A DNA stretch of 64,000 bases, taken from Rhizobium sp. 18055 (lineage in GTDB: Bacteria > Pseudomonadota > Alphaproteobacteria > Rhizobiales > Rhizobiaceae). Made by a program: the position numbers and the translations under genes. The stretch spans positions 186,001 through 250,000 of the forward strand of contig NZ_CACSKD010000008.1 of the NCBI RefSeq assembly GCF_902706285.1, given 5' to 3'. Shown piece after piece: positions 16,093 through 24,999 of this stretch (position 1 is the first letter of the stretch; each line of letters begins with the position of its first letter). The notes under the pieces are model-generated. The model worked only from the letters and a program-made list of their open reading frames with translations, did not search any database and was not told the origin of the DNA.

Positions 16093-18006
16093 CTATTCGG
16101 CAGCCTGCGCGGTGGTCTCGCCGCGATAGCCGTAAAGATGGTAGGCGGCAGCTTCGCTCACATAGCCCTCGGCGATGTCGTTCTCGATCATCTTGCGGCT
16201 TCGGTTGCCCGCAACGCCGTAACCACCGCCACCCGGCGTCACCAGTTCGACGCGCGTTCCGGGCCCCAGGCGGATGTTGGCGTATTTGCTGTCGCAGGTC
16301 TTTCCAAAGGTCGTGCCGGCCGTGGACCAGCCGTCATCGCCCGCAGGCTCGAACCGGGTACGACCAAGGCCGCCAGTCGATCCGCCGATCAAACCGTGGG
16401 GACCGAACTCGTGATGATCGGTGCATTGGCTGGCAGTAATTTCCGCATTCTCGAGACGCAGAACCCTCCGCATGCCCAGTCCGCCGCGCCACTCACCGGC
16501 GCCGCCGGAATCCTGCACCAGTTCAAACGTTTCGACGGTCAAGGGATAGCGGGACTCGAACACTTCGGTAGGGCTGAAGCGGCAATTGCCATTGATGGCA
16601 ATAACGCAGTCGTTGCCATCGGCACCAACGCGCCCACCCCAACCGCCGGACATCAGATCGTAGCAGGCGAAATAGTCGCCGGTTACCGGGTCGTTGCCAC
16701 CAAAGACGAAGTTGTTGCTGGTCGAGCTCTCGGCAGCCATTGCACGCTGCGGCACGGCCTTCGACAAGGCGCCAATGACAATATTGGCCAGGCGCGGGTG
16801 GGTTTCCGTATTTCCTGCGACGAGCGGGCCGGGATAATCGACATTGGTGATGCGGCCAGGCGGCGTAACGATGCGGATCGGTCTGAAACAGCCGCTATTT
16901 TTCGGGATGGTGGGATCGGTCATGTGCAGCACGCCATTATAGGTCGCGCCCATCGTCACACCGAGCGTCGCATTGATCGGCCCCCGCGCCTGCTTCGAAC
17001 TGCCGGAGAAATCGGCGACGATTTCTTCGCCTTGAACCAGGACCTGCACTGCAATCTTGTGCTGATCCGAAGTGATCCCGTCGTTCTCGATCAGATCGTC
17101 GAAGCCATAAACGCCGTCCGGAAACTGGGCTATCTCGGCGCGCATCCGGCGTTCCGAATAGTCCATCAGGTCATCACAGGTTTCCCGGAAAATATCCTTG
17201 CCGTATTTCTCGATCACACCGGCAATTCTCTCTACGCCGAGGTCAACCGCTCCGATCATGGCGCGCAGATCACCGAAGTTCGTCCGCGGAGTTCGGGTGT
17301 TCGCCAGAAGAAGACGCCAGACGTCTTCCATATCGACACCCTCCCGGCGGATCTTCACCGGTGGAACCCGCAGGCCCTCGTGGAAGATTTCCGTCGATTC
17401 GCCGGCGAAAGCGCCGGGCACCATCCCACCGATTTCGGCGATATGTCCGATACAGACTGCAAAGCCCATCAACTCGCCATCGATAAAGATGGGCTCGAAG
17501 AATGTATGCTCGGGCATATGCAGCCCGCCGCGATAGGGATCGTTGTGGAGGATGACGTCGCCCGGACGTAGCGACTGCAGGTCCACTTCCTTCAGGCACG
17601 ACTGCATCAGCAACTGAACGCCGCCAATCATTGTCGGGCAGAATTCCGCACAGGCGATCATCTCGCCCTTCTCATTTGCAACGGCGCAGGCGAAGTCGAG
17701 CCCCTCGTTGAAGATCGTCGAATAGGACGTCTTCATCAGGAGGATGCCCATTTCGCGGCAGATCGACACCATCATCGAATCGAGGATGTTCATCATCACG
17801 AAGTCGCGCTTGGAGGCGCGGATGGGTTGCGCGGGCAGCGGTATCGCCGTGGTTGCGGCCGACGGCCGTGCCGACCATTCGACGCACCATTCGGAGCAGA
17901 AGATTGAAGCCTCTTGCTTGACCGCGGGTTCACCGTAGATCAACCGGCCGCAGTTGCAGCATTTCACATACTGTTCGATGTAATATCCGTTGGAAGAGAA
18001 ACGCAT
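16093..18006 (-). CDS. hyuB: Hydantoinase B / acetone carboxylase alpha-type subunit
   Basis: A 637-aa protein of the HyuB family (N-methylhydantoinase, 5-oxoprolinase and acetone carboxylase group), which works with HyuA in ATP-dependent hydrolysis or carboxylation. Motifs: MKTSYSTIFNEGLDFACAV, HNDPYRGGLHMPEHTFF, CIGHIAEIGGMVPGAFAG, GGWGGRVGADGNDCVIAING and the late GGGGYG. The first 60 residues are an addition to the usual HyuB start and hold two cysteine pairs (KCCNCGRL and FCSEWC), suggesting a small zinc ribbon. It starts four bases after the hyuA stop, so the pair is co-translated. The exact substrate cannot be told from sequence. Confidence 0.9.
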   Translation of the reverse strand: MRFSSNGYYIEQYVKCCNCGRLIYGEPAVKQEASIFCSEWCVEWSARPSAATTAIPLPAQPIRASKRDFVMMNILDSMMVSICREMGILLMKTSYSTIFNEGLDFACAVANEKGEMIACAEFCPTMIGGVQLLMQSCLKEVDLQSLRPGDVILHNDPYRGGLHMPEHTFFEPIFIDGELMGFAVCIGHIAEIGGMVPGAFAGESTEIFHEGLRVPPVKIRREGVDMEDVWRLLLANTRTPRTNFGDLRAMIGAVDLGVERIAGVIEKYGKDIFRETCDDLMDYSERRMRAEIAQFPDGVYGFDDLIENDGITSDQHKIAVQVLVQGEEIVADFSGSSKQARGPINATLGVTMGATYNGVLHMTDPTIPKNSGCFRPIRIVTPPGRITNVDYPGPLVAGNTETHPRLANIVIGALSKAVPQRAMAAESSTSNNFVFGGNDPVTGDYFACYDLMSGGWGGRVGADGNDCVIAINGNCRFSPTEVFESRYPLTVETFELVQDSGGAGEWRGGLGMRRVLRLENAEITASQCTDHHEFGPHGLIGGSTGGLGRTRFEPAGDDGWSTAGTTFGKTCDSKYANIRLGPGTRVELVTPGGGGYGVAGNRSRKMIENDIAEGYVSEAAAYHLYGYRGETTAQAAE

Positions 18007-18009
18007 CGC

Positions 18010-20037
18010 TCAGGCCTTCTTCGAATTGAGTACGAGGTGTCCGAAGGCATCCACGGACAGAATTTGCGTGGGGAGAACCATCGTGATCGACGCCGGCTCC
18101 TCGACAACCGCCGGGCCCTCGATTTCATGGCCGGCCAGCAGATCGCCACGCCAGTAGATCGGCGTGTCATGCCGCCCATCAATGAAGCCGACGCTACGAC
18201 GGCTGCGCGGATCAGCCTTTGCTGTTGCCTGCGGCAGGGCAGGAAGAGATGGGTTCTTGGTCTTCGCCGAGACGGTTGTGGAGAACGTCACGACCTCGAT
18301 CGTTTCGCCGGCAATGCTGAAGCCGAAACGGTCTTCATGCGCATTGTGGAAGGCAGTCCAAAGATCGGCGCCCGTAGCTGGCGTCAGGTCCGCGCTGACA
18401 TCGAGTTCGAGTTCGTAGTTCTGCCCGAGGTAGCGCATTTCGAGGCGGCAGCTGACCAGGAGGTCCTGCTTGTAGCCCTGCTGGTGCAATTCAGCCGTTG
18501 CCTCGCCGATCAACTCGGCCATGAGAGCCTGCGCCGACGCCGCTTCGAAGTCGCGGCTGGTCATCTGCATGGTCCGCTGGCGATCGACGCGGGCGCTGGC
18601 ATGCAGGAAGCCATAAGCGGAAAACTGGCCGGGATTGTGAGGAATGATCGCGCTCGGCAGCCCCATTTCGTCGATCAGTTCGGCGGCATGCGGCGGGCCG
18701 GCGCCGCCAAAAGCGGCCAGGATGAATTCACGATGATCAAGGCCACCCTCAATGAAGACGGAACGAAGCGCGCCGATCATACTGGTCGTCGCAATGCGGA
18801 GGATCGCAAGCGCCGTCTGATCGACATCCATGTCGAGTTGATTGCCAAGCGTCGCGATCGCAGTGCGCGCCTTCTCCGCGTCCAGCTTCATCTTGCCGCC
18901 AAGGAAATTGTCCGGCGCAATACGTCCGAGCACGACATTGGCGTCGGTGACCGTCGGCTGCAGGCCGCCGCGACCATAGCAGGCGGGACCGGGCGCCGAA
19001 CCGGCACTTTGCGGACCGACCCGAAGCATGCCGCCCTTGTCGACCCAGGCGATTGATCCGCCGCCGGCCCCAATTGTGCGGATGTCGAGCATCGGGATCT
19101 GCACCGGCAGGCCCCATTCGATCTCGAACGAGGTGGTGAAGCTCTCCTTGCCGTTGATGACGGTCGCGACATCGGTCGAGGTGCCGCCCATGTCGAGGGT
19201 AATCAGCTTCTCGGCGCCGACGGTTTCCGCAAGGAAGCGGCTGGCGATAACGCCGCCGGACGGGCCAGAGACGAGAAGATGGATCGGATAATTGGCGACG
19301 GCTTCAGGAAGCGCCTCTCCACCATTCGACTTGATCACCGCGGTTGGCGCCGTTTGCCCACCGTCATCGAGGCGGCTGCGCATTTCGATCATCTGGCTGG
19401 CGACAATCGGCTTGAGATAGGCGTCGGCGATCGTGGTCGATGCCCGCTCATACTCCTTCCATTTTGGCACCACGTCATAGGATATGGAGACTGGCAGATC
19501 CGGCAGTTCCTCCTGCAGGATCTCGCGAACCCGCAACTCGTGGCTCGGGTTCAGATAGGAAAAGAGCAGACAGACAGCAATGGCTTCCACATTGGATCCG
19601 GCAATCTGCTTCGCAACGTCGCGCACCGACTGCTCGTCGAGCGGCGTGGAAACGCGACCCTTGGCATCAATTCGCTCGACGATTTCAAAGCAGAACTTCC
19701 GCTCGACAAGCGGCTTGGGCTTCACCCAGCTCATGTCGTAGTGGAACTGGCGATTTCCGCGCTGGATGAAGGGAACATCGCGAAAGCCTCTGGTGGTAAT
19801 GTAGGCAACTTTGGCGCCTGTGCGCTCAAGCACGGCGTTGGTCGCGACAGTGGTGCCGATACGCAGATTGCCAATCTCGGCGGGGTCCACTCTATCAACC
19901 AGCCCCGTCAGAATTCCGGTCACCGGATCACCTGGGACGGTAAGCTGCTTCCAGGCCTCGACCTGATTGTTAGAGCGGTCGAACGCGACAAAGTCTGTAA
20001 ACGTCCCGCCGACATCAATTCCCACTGTGTATCGCAC
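18010..20037 (-). CDS. hyuA: Hydantoinase A / 5-oxoprolinase-type ATPase subunit
   Basis: A 675-aa protein with the actin-like nucleotide-binding features of HyuA: GIDVGGTFTDFVAF at the start, TNAVLERTGAKVAYITT, LDMGGTSTDVATV in the middle, GAGGGSIAWVDKGGMLRVGP and AFGGAGPPHAAELIDEMGL. With HyuB it forms the ATP-dependent enzyme. I start it at the GTG at 20037 because AGGGAG lies about nine bases upstream and the family sequence begins there; the longer frame uses a TTG at 20067 that abuts an operator palindrome and lacks a ribosome site. First gene of the catabolic operon, transcribed away from a GntR gene. Confidence 0.9.
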   Translation of the reverse strand: MRYTVGIDVGGTFTDFVAFDRSNNQVEAWKQLTVPGDPVTGILTGLVDRVDPAEIGNLRIGTTVATNAVLERTGAKVAYITTRGFRDVPFIQRGNRQFHYDMSWVKPKPLVERKFCFEIVERIDAKGRVSTPLDEQSVRDVAKQIAGSNVEAIAVCLLFSYLNPSHELRVREILQEELPDLPVSISYDVVPKWKEYERASTTIADAYLKPIVASQMIEMRSRLDDGGQTAPTAVIKSNGGEALPEAVANYPIHLLVSGPSGGVIASRFLAETVGAEKLITLDMGGTSTDVATVINGKESFTTSFEIEWGLPVQIPMLDIRTIGAGGGSIAWVDKGGMLRVGPQSAGSAPGPACYGRGGLQPTVTDANVVLGRIAPDNFLGGKMKLDAEKARTAIATLGNQLDMDVDQTALAILRIATTSMIGALRSVFIEGGLDHREFILAAFGGAGPPHAAELIDEMGLPSAIIPHNPGQFSAYGFLHASARVDRQRTMQMTSRDFEAASAQALMAELIGEATAELHQQGYKQDLLVSCRLEMRYLGQNYELELDVSADLTPATGADLWTAFHNAHEDRFGFSIAGETIEVVTFSTTVSAKTKNPSLPALPQATAKADPRSRRSVGFIDGRHDTPIYWRGDLLAGHEIEGPAVVEEPASITMVLPTQILSVDAFGHLVLNSKKA

Positions 20038-20067
20038 GCCGTCAGTCTCCCTCTTGTTATGTGACAA

Positions 20068-20079
20068 TTGTGATCACAA
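20068..20079. promoter_or_regulatory. Putative GntR operator upstream of hyuA
   Basis: Perfect 12-bp palindrome TTGTGATCACAA, 31 bases before the hyuA start. An almost identical site lies at 20187-20198. Site type and placement between a divergent FCD-GntR gene and its likely target operon suggest autoregulation and operon control. Confidence 0.65.
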
Positions 20080-20186
20080 AATACGACGTGCATCAAGGCC
20101 ATATTATACAATATGCTGATGAATCAGCGCATGTCCTTGAACTTTCTTATGATTTTTATTGCAATTCGGATCAGGAATGCGCTATT

Positions 20187-20198
20187 TTGTGATCACGA
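20187..20198. promoter_or_regulatory. Putative GntR operator upstream of the divergent regulator
   Basis: TTGTGATCACGA, one mismatch from the palindrome at 20068-20079; centres are 119 bases apart. It sits 19 bases before the regulator's ATG, where binding would block its own transcription. Confidence 0.6.
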
Positions 20199-20216
20199 TT
20201 TTATGTGGGGTTTTTG

Positions 20217-20945
20217 ATGCAAAAAGAAGCGCCGGCGCTTGCATACAAAGCTGCGGGAGCGGAGGGCAACCAGCCCACGCTCGCACTCAATCAGAAGGTT
20301 TATATGATCCTTCGCGAGGCTTTGCTGTCTGGAGCGTTTGAACCTGGCTCGATGTTGAAGCTCAGACCCTTGGCGGCTCAGCTGAAGATCAGCCCGATGC
20401 CCGTGCGGGAGGCCTTGTCCAGCCTGCGATCGGAAGGGGCAGTCGAAGCGCTCCCAAACCGCACCTTTCGCGTTCCAATCTTGAGCGCAAATTCGTATCG
20501 CGAAGTGATACTTCTTCGTCTCCGTGTTGAATCATGCGCCTGCGAAAAAGCGGCGGTCCTTGCGACGAGCCAAGATGTGAAAAGGGTGAGCGACCTTTAC
20601 GAGGAAATGCTGTCGATCGGTGAAACATGCATTGAGGAGTATCTTGCCGTTCATCGTCGTTTTCACTTTGCGATCTATGAGATCGCGCAGATGCCGATTT
20701 TGTCATCTGTCGTGGAAGGATTGTGGCTGAGGATTGGCCCGCTGCTTCGCGCAAGCACGCGCTCACGCACCAAGGAAGACCATGTTCACCACGGCGCAAT
20801 GACGAAGGCCTTAAAAGCCTCCGACCCGCAAGCGCTTGTCGCCGCCTTGCAAGAAGACCTCACCGATGGCGTTGAACCAATCCTGGCGTATCTCGAGCAG
20901 CAGCGAGCTGAAATGGGCCAAAAAAAGCGCGGCAGGACCCGCTAA
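20217..20945 (+). CDS. GntR-family transcriptional regulator (FadR/FCD type)
   Basis: A 242-aa regulator with an N-terminal winged helix (ALNQKVYMILREALLSGAFE, PVREALSSLRSEGAVE) and a C-terminal all-helical FCD ligand domain carrying metal-binding-type histidines (AVHRRFHFAIYE and EDHVHHGAMTKAL). Such proteins usually repress catabolic operons until a small carboxylate ligand binds. The ATG at 20217 with upstream GGGG is preferred to a GTG at 20205. It is divergent from the hydantoinase operon with two matching palindromes between them, so it is the likely local regulator. Confidence 0.88.
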   Translation: MQKEAPALAYKAAGAEGNQPTLALNQKVYMILREALLSGAFEPGSMLKLRPLAAQLKISPMPVREALSSLRSEGAVEALPNRTFRVPILSANSYREVILLRLRVESCACEKAAVLATSQDVKRVSDLYEEMLSIGETCIEEYLAVHRRFHFAIYEIAQMPILSSVVEGLWLRIGPLLRASTRSRTKEDHVHHGAMTKALKASDPQALVAALQEDLTDGVEPILAYLEQQRAEMGQKKRGRTR

Positions 20946-21331
20946 CAAATCGGCCTTTTCTCCATTCGCAACAGAATATGCACACGCAGAACGCGTTTAT
21001 TCTGGATAAATCAGCTTAAGCGACGACCTGTGAATGCTGCCCCACCCCGACGACCTTGCCACCAAATGGAGCGGCGGTCGTCCCAACCGGGATAAGCGTG
21101 CAACGTGGTCCGATTGATCGGACGACATCGAGAGGGCTCCGCAGGTCTGGAAGCGACAACCTACAATGGAATCACCTTCTATCCCTGTATGGGCGTGACC
21201 GTCGTGATGGCACAATGCAGAAGGGTGTGTAGAGCAACCTACCCTTCCGGATATGGACCTCCACACCGACCGCCGATCGTTGCCCCATTTCGGACAAGAG
21301 GGACCGGCACGCGGCCGATCCCTACAGCCTG
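20946..21331. other. Intergenic stretch with no recognised gene
   Basis: Between the ends of the plus-strand GntR gene and the minus-strand outer-membrane gene. Short overlapping frames on both strands show no family motif. It looks like non-coding or scrambled remnant sequence. Confidence 0.45.
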
Positions 21332-21949
21332 TTAGAATTTGTAGCTGGCACCCACCACAAACTTGTTCTGCGTGGCTCCGACCTCGCCAATCGTTGATCC
21401 GAAATCCTTCTTGCCGAAGTCGGAATAGCGATACTCACCTCTGACGAGGATGTTGTCGGTAATCGCATGCTCAACACCGCCGCCGGCAGTCCAGCCGATC
21501 AGAATGTCGTCTTTCTTTCCGGCGGCCGGCACATCGACTTTGGCACCCGCAGCAGCGAGACCGGCTGTTGCGAAAAACAGGGTGCGGTCCCAGGCATAAC
21601 CCACACGGGCACGACCCGAGGCGTCCCATTCCAATCCCGTTTCATCGCTCTTTTCGAAATTGTAGTTGAAGTCGTTTTCGATGCCGTAGACGATGTTGCC
21701 ATGCTGGAAGTTGTAGCCGGCGTGAGCGCCAAACGAACCGCTGTCGAGCTTCTGGTCGGCACCCGGATAGCTTGCCTGGTTCCAGGAATAGCCACCTTGC
21801 GCGCCAAGATAGAAACCGGACCAGTCATAGAATGAGTAGGCCTGCTCCTGGGCCTGAGGCGCGGCCTCTTCAGTGATCATGTCAGCGGCAAAGGTTGGCA
21901 GCGCCGGGCAGAGAGCTAGAGCGGCCGCGGCTACGATTTTCAGATACAT
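21332..21949 (-). CDS. Outer-membrane beta-barrel protein (Omp25/RopB-like)
   Basis: A 205-aa protein with a Sec signal peptide (cleavage near PTFAAD) and an eight-stranded barrel of the Omp25/Omp31 type common in Rhizobiales: DWSGFYLGAQGGYSW, GAHAGYNFQHGNIVYGIE, ARVGYAWDRTLFFATAG, LVRGEYRYSDFG. It ends in the aromatic VGASYKF typical of BAM substrates. A structural outer-membrane protein; no channel function can be claimed. Single gene. Confidence 0.9.
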   Translation of the reverse strand: MYLKIVAAAALALCPALPTFAADMITEEAAPQAQEQAYSFYDWSGFYLGAQGGYSWNQASYPGADQKLDSGSFGAHAGYNFQHGNIVYGIENDFNYNFEKSDETGLEWDASGRARVGYAWDRTLFFATAGLAAAGAKVDVPAAGKKDDILIGWTAGGGVEHAITDNILVRGEYRYSDFGKKDFGSTIGEVGATQNKFVVGASYKF

Positions 21950-22098
21950 GTAAATCCCTCATATTGTTTCAGAAATGAAGTCGGGTTAGCAAGAGCGGCC
22001 ACCCGACCGATCACCCGCGGACTATGCCGCCGATCCGTGTTCAGGAGTGTCTTTTAAGATTGCATTATGTTGCGGAATGCGCGCGTTCCTCGCCGCAC

Positions 22099-22794
22099 CT
22101 ATCTAAGCTTCTGCGCAAGCTCGTCCGCAGCTTTGTCGATGCCCACCATCGACGCTTTCAGCGCGCCGAAGGTCGCACCGACGTTCATGGCATTCGGATA
22201 CTGCTTGGCCACATAGGCGAGCAGCAGGCGATCACTCGCAGCGTCGTAGACCTCGACGGCGTATGTCACCGATCCGGTCATGGCACCCTCGCGGCCACGC
22301 ACTGCCTGGACGCCATTGTAAACGCCCCCGCCGACATCAAGATGGGAGAACGGGCCGAGAACCGGCGTCGTGGTCTTTGCCCCGGTGAGTGTCAGGCGGA
22401 GCCTCAGCGTTTGTGGTCCGGGCGCGGCCACCATCGCAAATCGGCCTCTCAGACGGCCGGTGAACGTTGCCTGCATATAGCCCGCGAGCTCACTCCGGTC
22501 TTTGTCCGGGACCTTGCCAAACTGGTTGTCCCTGCCTTTGTAGACCGTAACCGGATCGACGATGATTTTGTCGTACTGGCTCCAATCCGCGTTACCCTGA
22601 TAGCGAAACGGCTCCCGGCCCGATTTGTCCACCGTATTCGGCAGAAGCTCCGCCGCAGATGCCAGGCCCTCATAGACAACCGGGTTGGGCGTGGTACAGC
22701 CAGTAACAACCAAGCTGACAAGCGCGAAGATTGCGCCAATTCGACATGTATTCGCCAACAGATTTGCTCCAGCCTGAGATATGCCGATCGGCAT
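22099..22794 (-). CDS. DUF3313-type lipoprotein
   Basis: A protein of up to 231 aa with a lipobox (SLVVTGC) and a domain resembling DUF3313: DWSQYDKIIVDPVTVYKG, then AGYMQATFTGRLRGRF and AMTGSVTYAVEVYDAASDRL. Such proteins are outer-membrane-anchored lipoproteins of unknown role. The ATG at 22794 gives a rather long signal (37 residues before Cys); a TTG further in, before ANTCRIGAIF and preceded by a CTGGAG site, would give a more usual length. It lies 118 bases after the histidine kinase gene on the same strand and may be co-transcribed with it. Confidence 0.75.
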   Translation of the reverse strand: MPIGISQAGANLLANTCRIGAIFALVSLVVTGCTTPNPVVYEGLASAAELLPNTVDKSGREPFRYQGNADWSQYDKIIVDPVTVYKGRDNQFGKVPDKDRSELAGYMQATFTGRLRGRFAMVAAPGPQTLRLRLTLTGAKTTTPVLGPFSHLDVGGGVYNGVQAVRGREGAMTGSVTYAVEVYDAASDRLLLAYVAKQYPNAMNVGATFGALKASMVGIDKAADELAQKLR

Positions 22795-22912
22795 GTTTTG
22801 CTGGAACACGGGTAACGAATATCCGTGTTGCCTAGTTTTCTTTAATATTACGAAATGTTCGCGTTCCTGCGCGCTAACGACGACACACATCTCGGTGCGG
22901 CGCGCGTCAGGA

Positions 22913-24280
22913 TCAGCCCGAAGGCCCATCACGACGACCGGACGCAGTCGGCAATGCATCAAGCGGAGGGAGTTCGATCACCGCGGCGAGGCCCGTAGGC
23001 TTGTTATCGAGCAAAAGGAATGTCCCGTTGTGTCCCTTCTCGACGATGCCCTTGGTGATCGGCAAACCCAATCCAAATCCGCCGCCCGCCTTGCCGCTCT
23101 GTCGGGCCTCGTCCGCCTTGAAGAACGGCTCTGCAACACGCCTCTTGAGGTCGTCCGAAAGACCCGGACCATTGTCTCTGACAATAATCCTCACGCCGCC
23201 CGCTGCCATCGGCTCCAGCTCGATCGTCACCTTTTCGGCATAGCGCGCAGAATTGCTGACAAGGTTGGAAATTGCCCGGGTGATGCCCTGTGGCTTGCAG
23301 ACGAAGACCTGCCTACGCGGCCCCTCAAACACGACATGGTGTCCCGTGTCGGTAAAATCGGAACATATGGTCTGGATCAGGCTTGATAGATCAACCTTCC
23401 GGCTTTCCTCAGGCGTGTTGTTGAGAAAGGCGAGACTCTCATCGATCATCGCAGCCAACGTCGAAATATCACGCAGCATCAGATCCCTCAGGTCTGATTG
23501 TTCGAACCGCTCGGCTCGCATCCGCAAACGCGTCAATGGCGTGCGCAGATCATGACTGACAGCACGCAGTACACGGGTCCGGTCAACAGCCATATGCTGG
23601 ATGCGTGCCCTCATCAGGTTGAGGGAGTTTGCAAGGCTTCGAATTTCTGACGCTCCCTCCACATCGAACGGCTCGGCCCAGGTCTCGTCCAGCACGCTCT
23701 CACGCTCTGCAGCCGCGGCAATGCGCTCCAAAGGCCGAGTGATCAGCCAACTGCTGAAATAACCAAGCACCACCAGCGGAACGATGATCTTCAGCAGCCC
23801 GCTCAAGACGGCTGGGGCAAACCACAGGTAGTCGGGAAACGTCGGCAGTTGCAGTTGAAGCGCTCTGTCAGCATCGATCCTGATGACCAGGTCTTCCGGC
23901 CGGTGGCGATGGGTCACGAGATCTGCAAGAGCCTGGAAGAAGCTTGGGTCGATTGCAGCTCGTGTGGCCGCCAGAACGTCCTTTGGGAGGTTGACGACCG
24001 CCTGCCCTGTCATCTCCTGTGCAGATATCCGCTTTAAGCGCAGGCCATTTTCTGCGGCCGTTTGCAGTGCAGCGTCCTCATCTGCGATCGTTGCGGCACG
24101 TGCAAACCGGGAAACGACGAGTTCGGCCTTTCCCGCGAAAAGGCCAATCTCCAGGCCCTTGTCATGCCGCCCGTAGATGAACGGTTCCGATACCACCGCG
24201 ACCAGAGACACCAGAACGACAAGCAAAATTGCCAGAAGCAGAATCTGATTTCTGAGCGATGCGCCACGGAGAAATTTCAC
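22913..24280 (-). CDS. Sensor histidine kinase (EnvZ/OmpR-system type)
   Basis: A 455-aa inner-membrane kinase: helix at about residues 12-32, periplasmic domain of about 120 residues, second helix near 155-180, HAMP linker, HisKA H-box (LRAVSHDLRTPLTRLRMRAE, near residue 240), N-box (NLVSNSARYAEKV), G1 (VRDNGPGLSDD) and G2 (GGFGLGLPITKGIV). It phosphorylates the response regulator encoded immediately upstream; its ATG overlaps that gene's stop as ATGA. The signal is unknown. A DUF3313 lipoprotein gene follows. Confidence 0.92.
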   Translation of the reverse strand: MKFLRGASLRNQILLLAILLVVLVSLVAVVSEPFIYGRHDKGLEIGLFAGKAELVVSRFARAATIADEDAALQTAAENGLRLKRISAQEMTGQAVVNLPKDVLAATRAAIDPSFFQALADLVTHRHRPEDLVIRIDADRALQLQLPTFPDYLWFAPAVLSGLLKIIVPLVVLGYFSSWLITRPLERIAAAAERESVLDETWAEPFDVEGASEIRSLANSLNLMRARIQHMAVDRTRVLRAVSHDLRTPLTRLRMRAERFEQSDLRDLMLRDISTLAAMIDESLAFLNNTPEESRKVDLSSLIQTICSDFTDTGHHVVFEGPRRQVFVCKPQGITRAISNLVSNSARYAEKVTIELEPMAAGGVRIIVRDNGPGLSDDLKRRVAEPFFKADEARQSGKAGGGFGLGLPITKGIVEKGHNGTFLLLDNKPTGLAAVIELPPLDALPTASGRRDGPSG

Positions 24281-24999
24281 GCTGCATGTTCCACTTTGGA
24301 GGCAAAAAGGTAGCCCCCCAATCGCACGGTCTTTATGAAGGTCGGGTCTTTCAGATTGGGCTCGATCTTTTGCCGGACGCGGCTGATATGCGCGTCGATG
24401 CTGCGCTCGACCGGCCCTGCAGACCCTGCATGTGTCATCGACAAAAGCTGCTCACGCGTGAGAATTTTGTTCGGGTTACGGCAGAACGCCAGAAGCAGGT
24501 CAAATTCGGCCGTCGTCATAGACACCTGCGCCCCTTCGGGATCATGGAGCTCCCGGCTCTTCGGATCGATGCGCCATTCTGCAAATGTCAGCGGCCCCAA
24601 TGCATCGTCGCGCTCCTCGGTGTAGGCGGCCCTGCGCAATATGCTTCTGACACGGGCAAGCAGCTCGCGCGAATTGAACGGCTTGGTGACGTAATCGTCT
24701 GCGCCCAGTTCCAATCCGAGAATGCGATCAATATCCTCGCGTTGCGCGGTGAGCATCAGGATAGGCATTTTTCCTGCCCCACGGAGCCGCAGGCAAATGC
24801 TGAAACCGTCCTCGCCGGGAAGCATCACATCGAGCAGCAGCAGATCGAAATCCGATTGCTTCATCAGCGCGTCCATCTCGACGCCGCTTCCCGCCGAAAA
24901 GGCAGAGAATCCATTCGTTCTGAGGAGATCAACCAGCATGCAGGCAATCTCCTTGTCATCCTCGACGACCAGGATTTTTGGTTGATCTCTTTCAGCCAT
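24277..24999 (-). CDS. OmpR/PhoB-family response regulator
   Basis: A 240-aa protein with a receiver domain (acid pocket VVEDD; phospho-acceptor Asp57 in LLLLDVMLPGEDG; Lys in YVTKPFNSREL) and a C-terminal winged helix (LTREQLLSMTHAG, RSIDAHISRVRQKI, IKTVRLGGYLFA). It acts as a transcription factor controlled by the overlapping histidine kinase. First gene of the pair; the promoter lies in the long gap upstream. Confidence 0.94.
   Translation of the reverse strand: MAERDQPKILVVEDDKEIACMLVDLLRTNGFSAFSAGSGVEMDALMKQSDFDLLLLDVMLPGEDGFSICLRLRGAGKMPILMLTAQREDIDRILGLELGADDYVTKPFNSRELLARVRSILRRAAYTEERDDALGPLTFAEWRIDPKSRELHDPEGAQVSMTTAEFDLLLAFCRNPNKILTREQLLSMTHAGSAGPVERSIDAHISRVRQKIEPNLKDPTFIKTVRLGGYLFASKVEHAA

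Noticed and set aside
15979..17571. 530-codon plus-strand open frame opposite hyuB
   Set aside because: Exact antisense shadow of a well-supported HyuB gene; no family motif in its translation.
17914..19056. 380-codon plus-strand frame opposite hyuA
   Set aside because: Antisense to conserved HyuA motifs, with no own homology.
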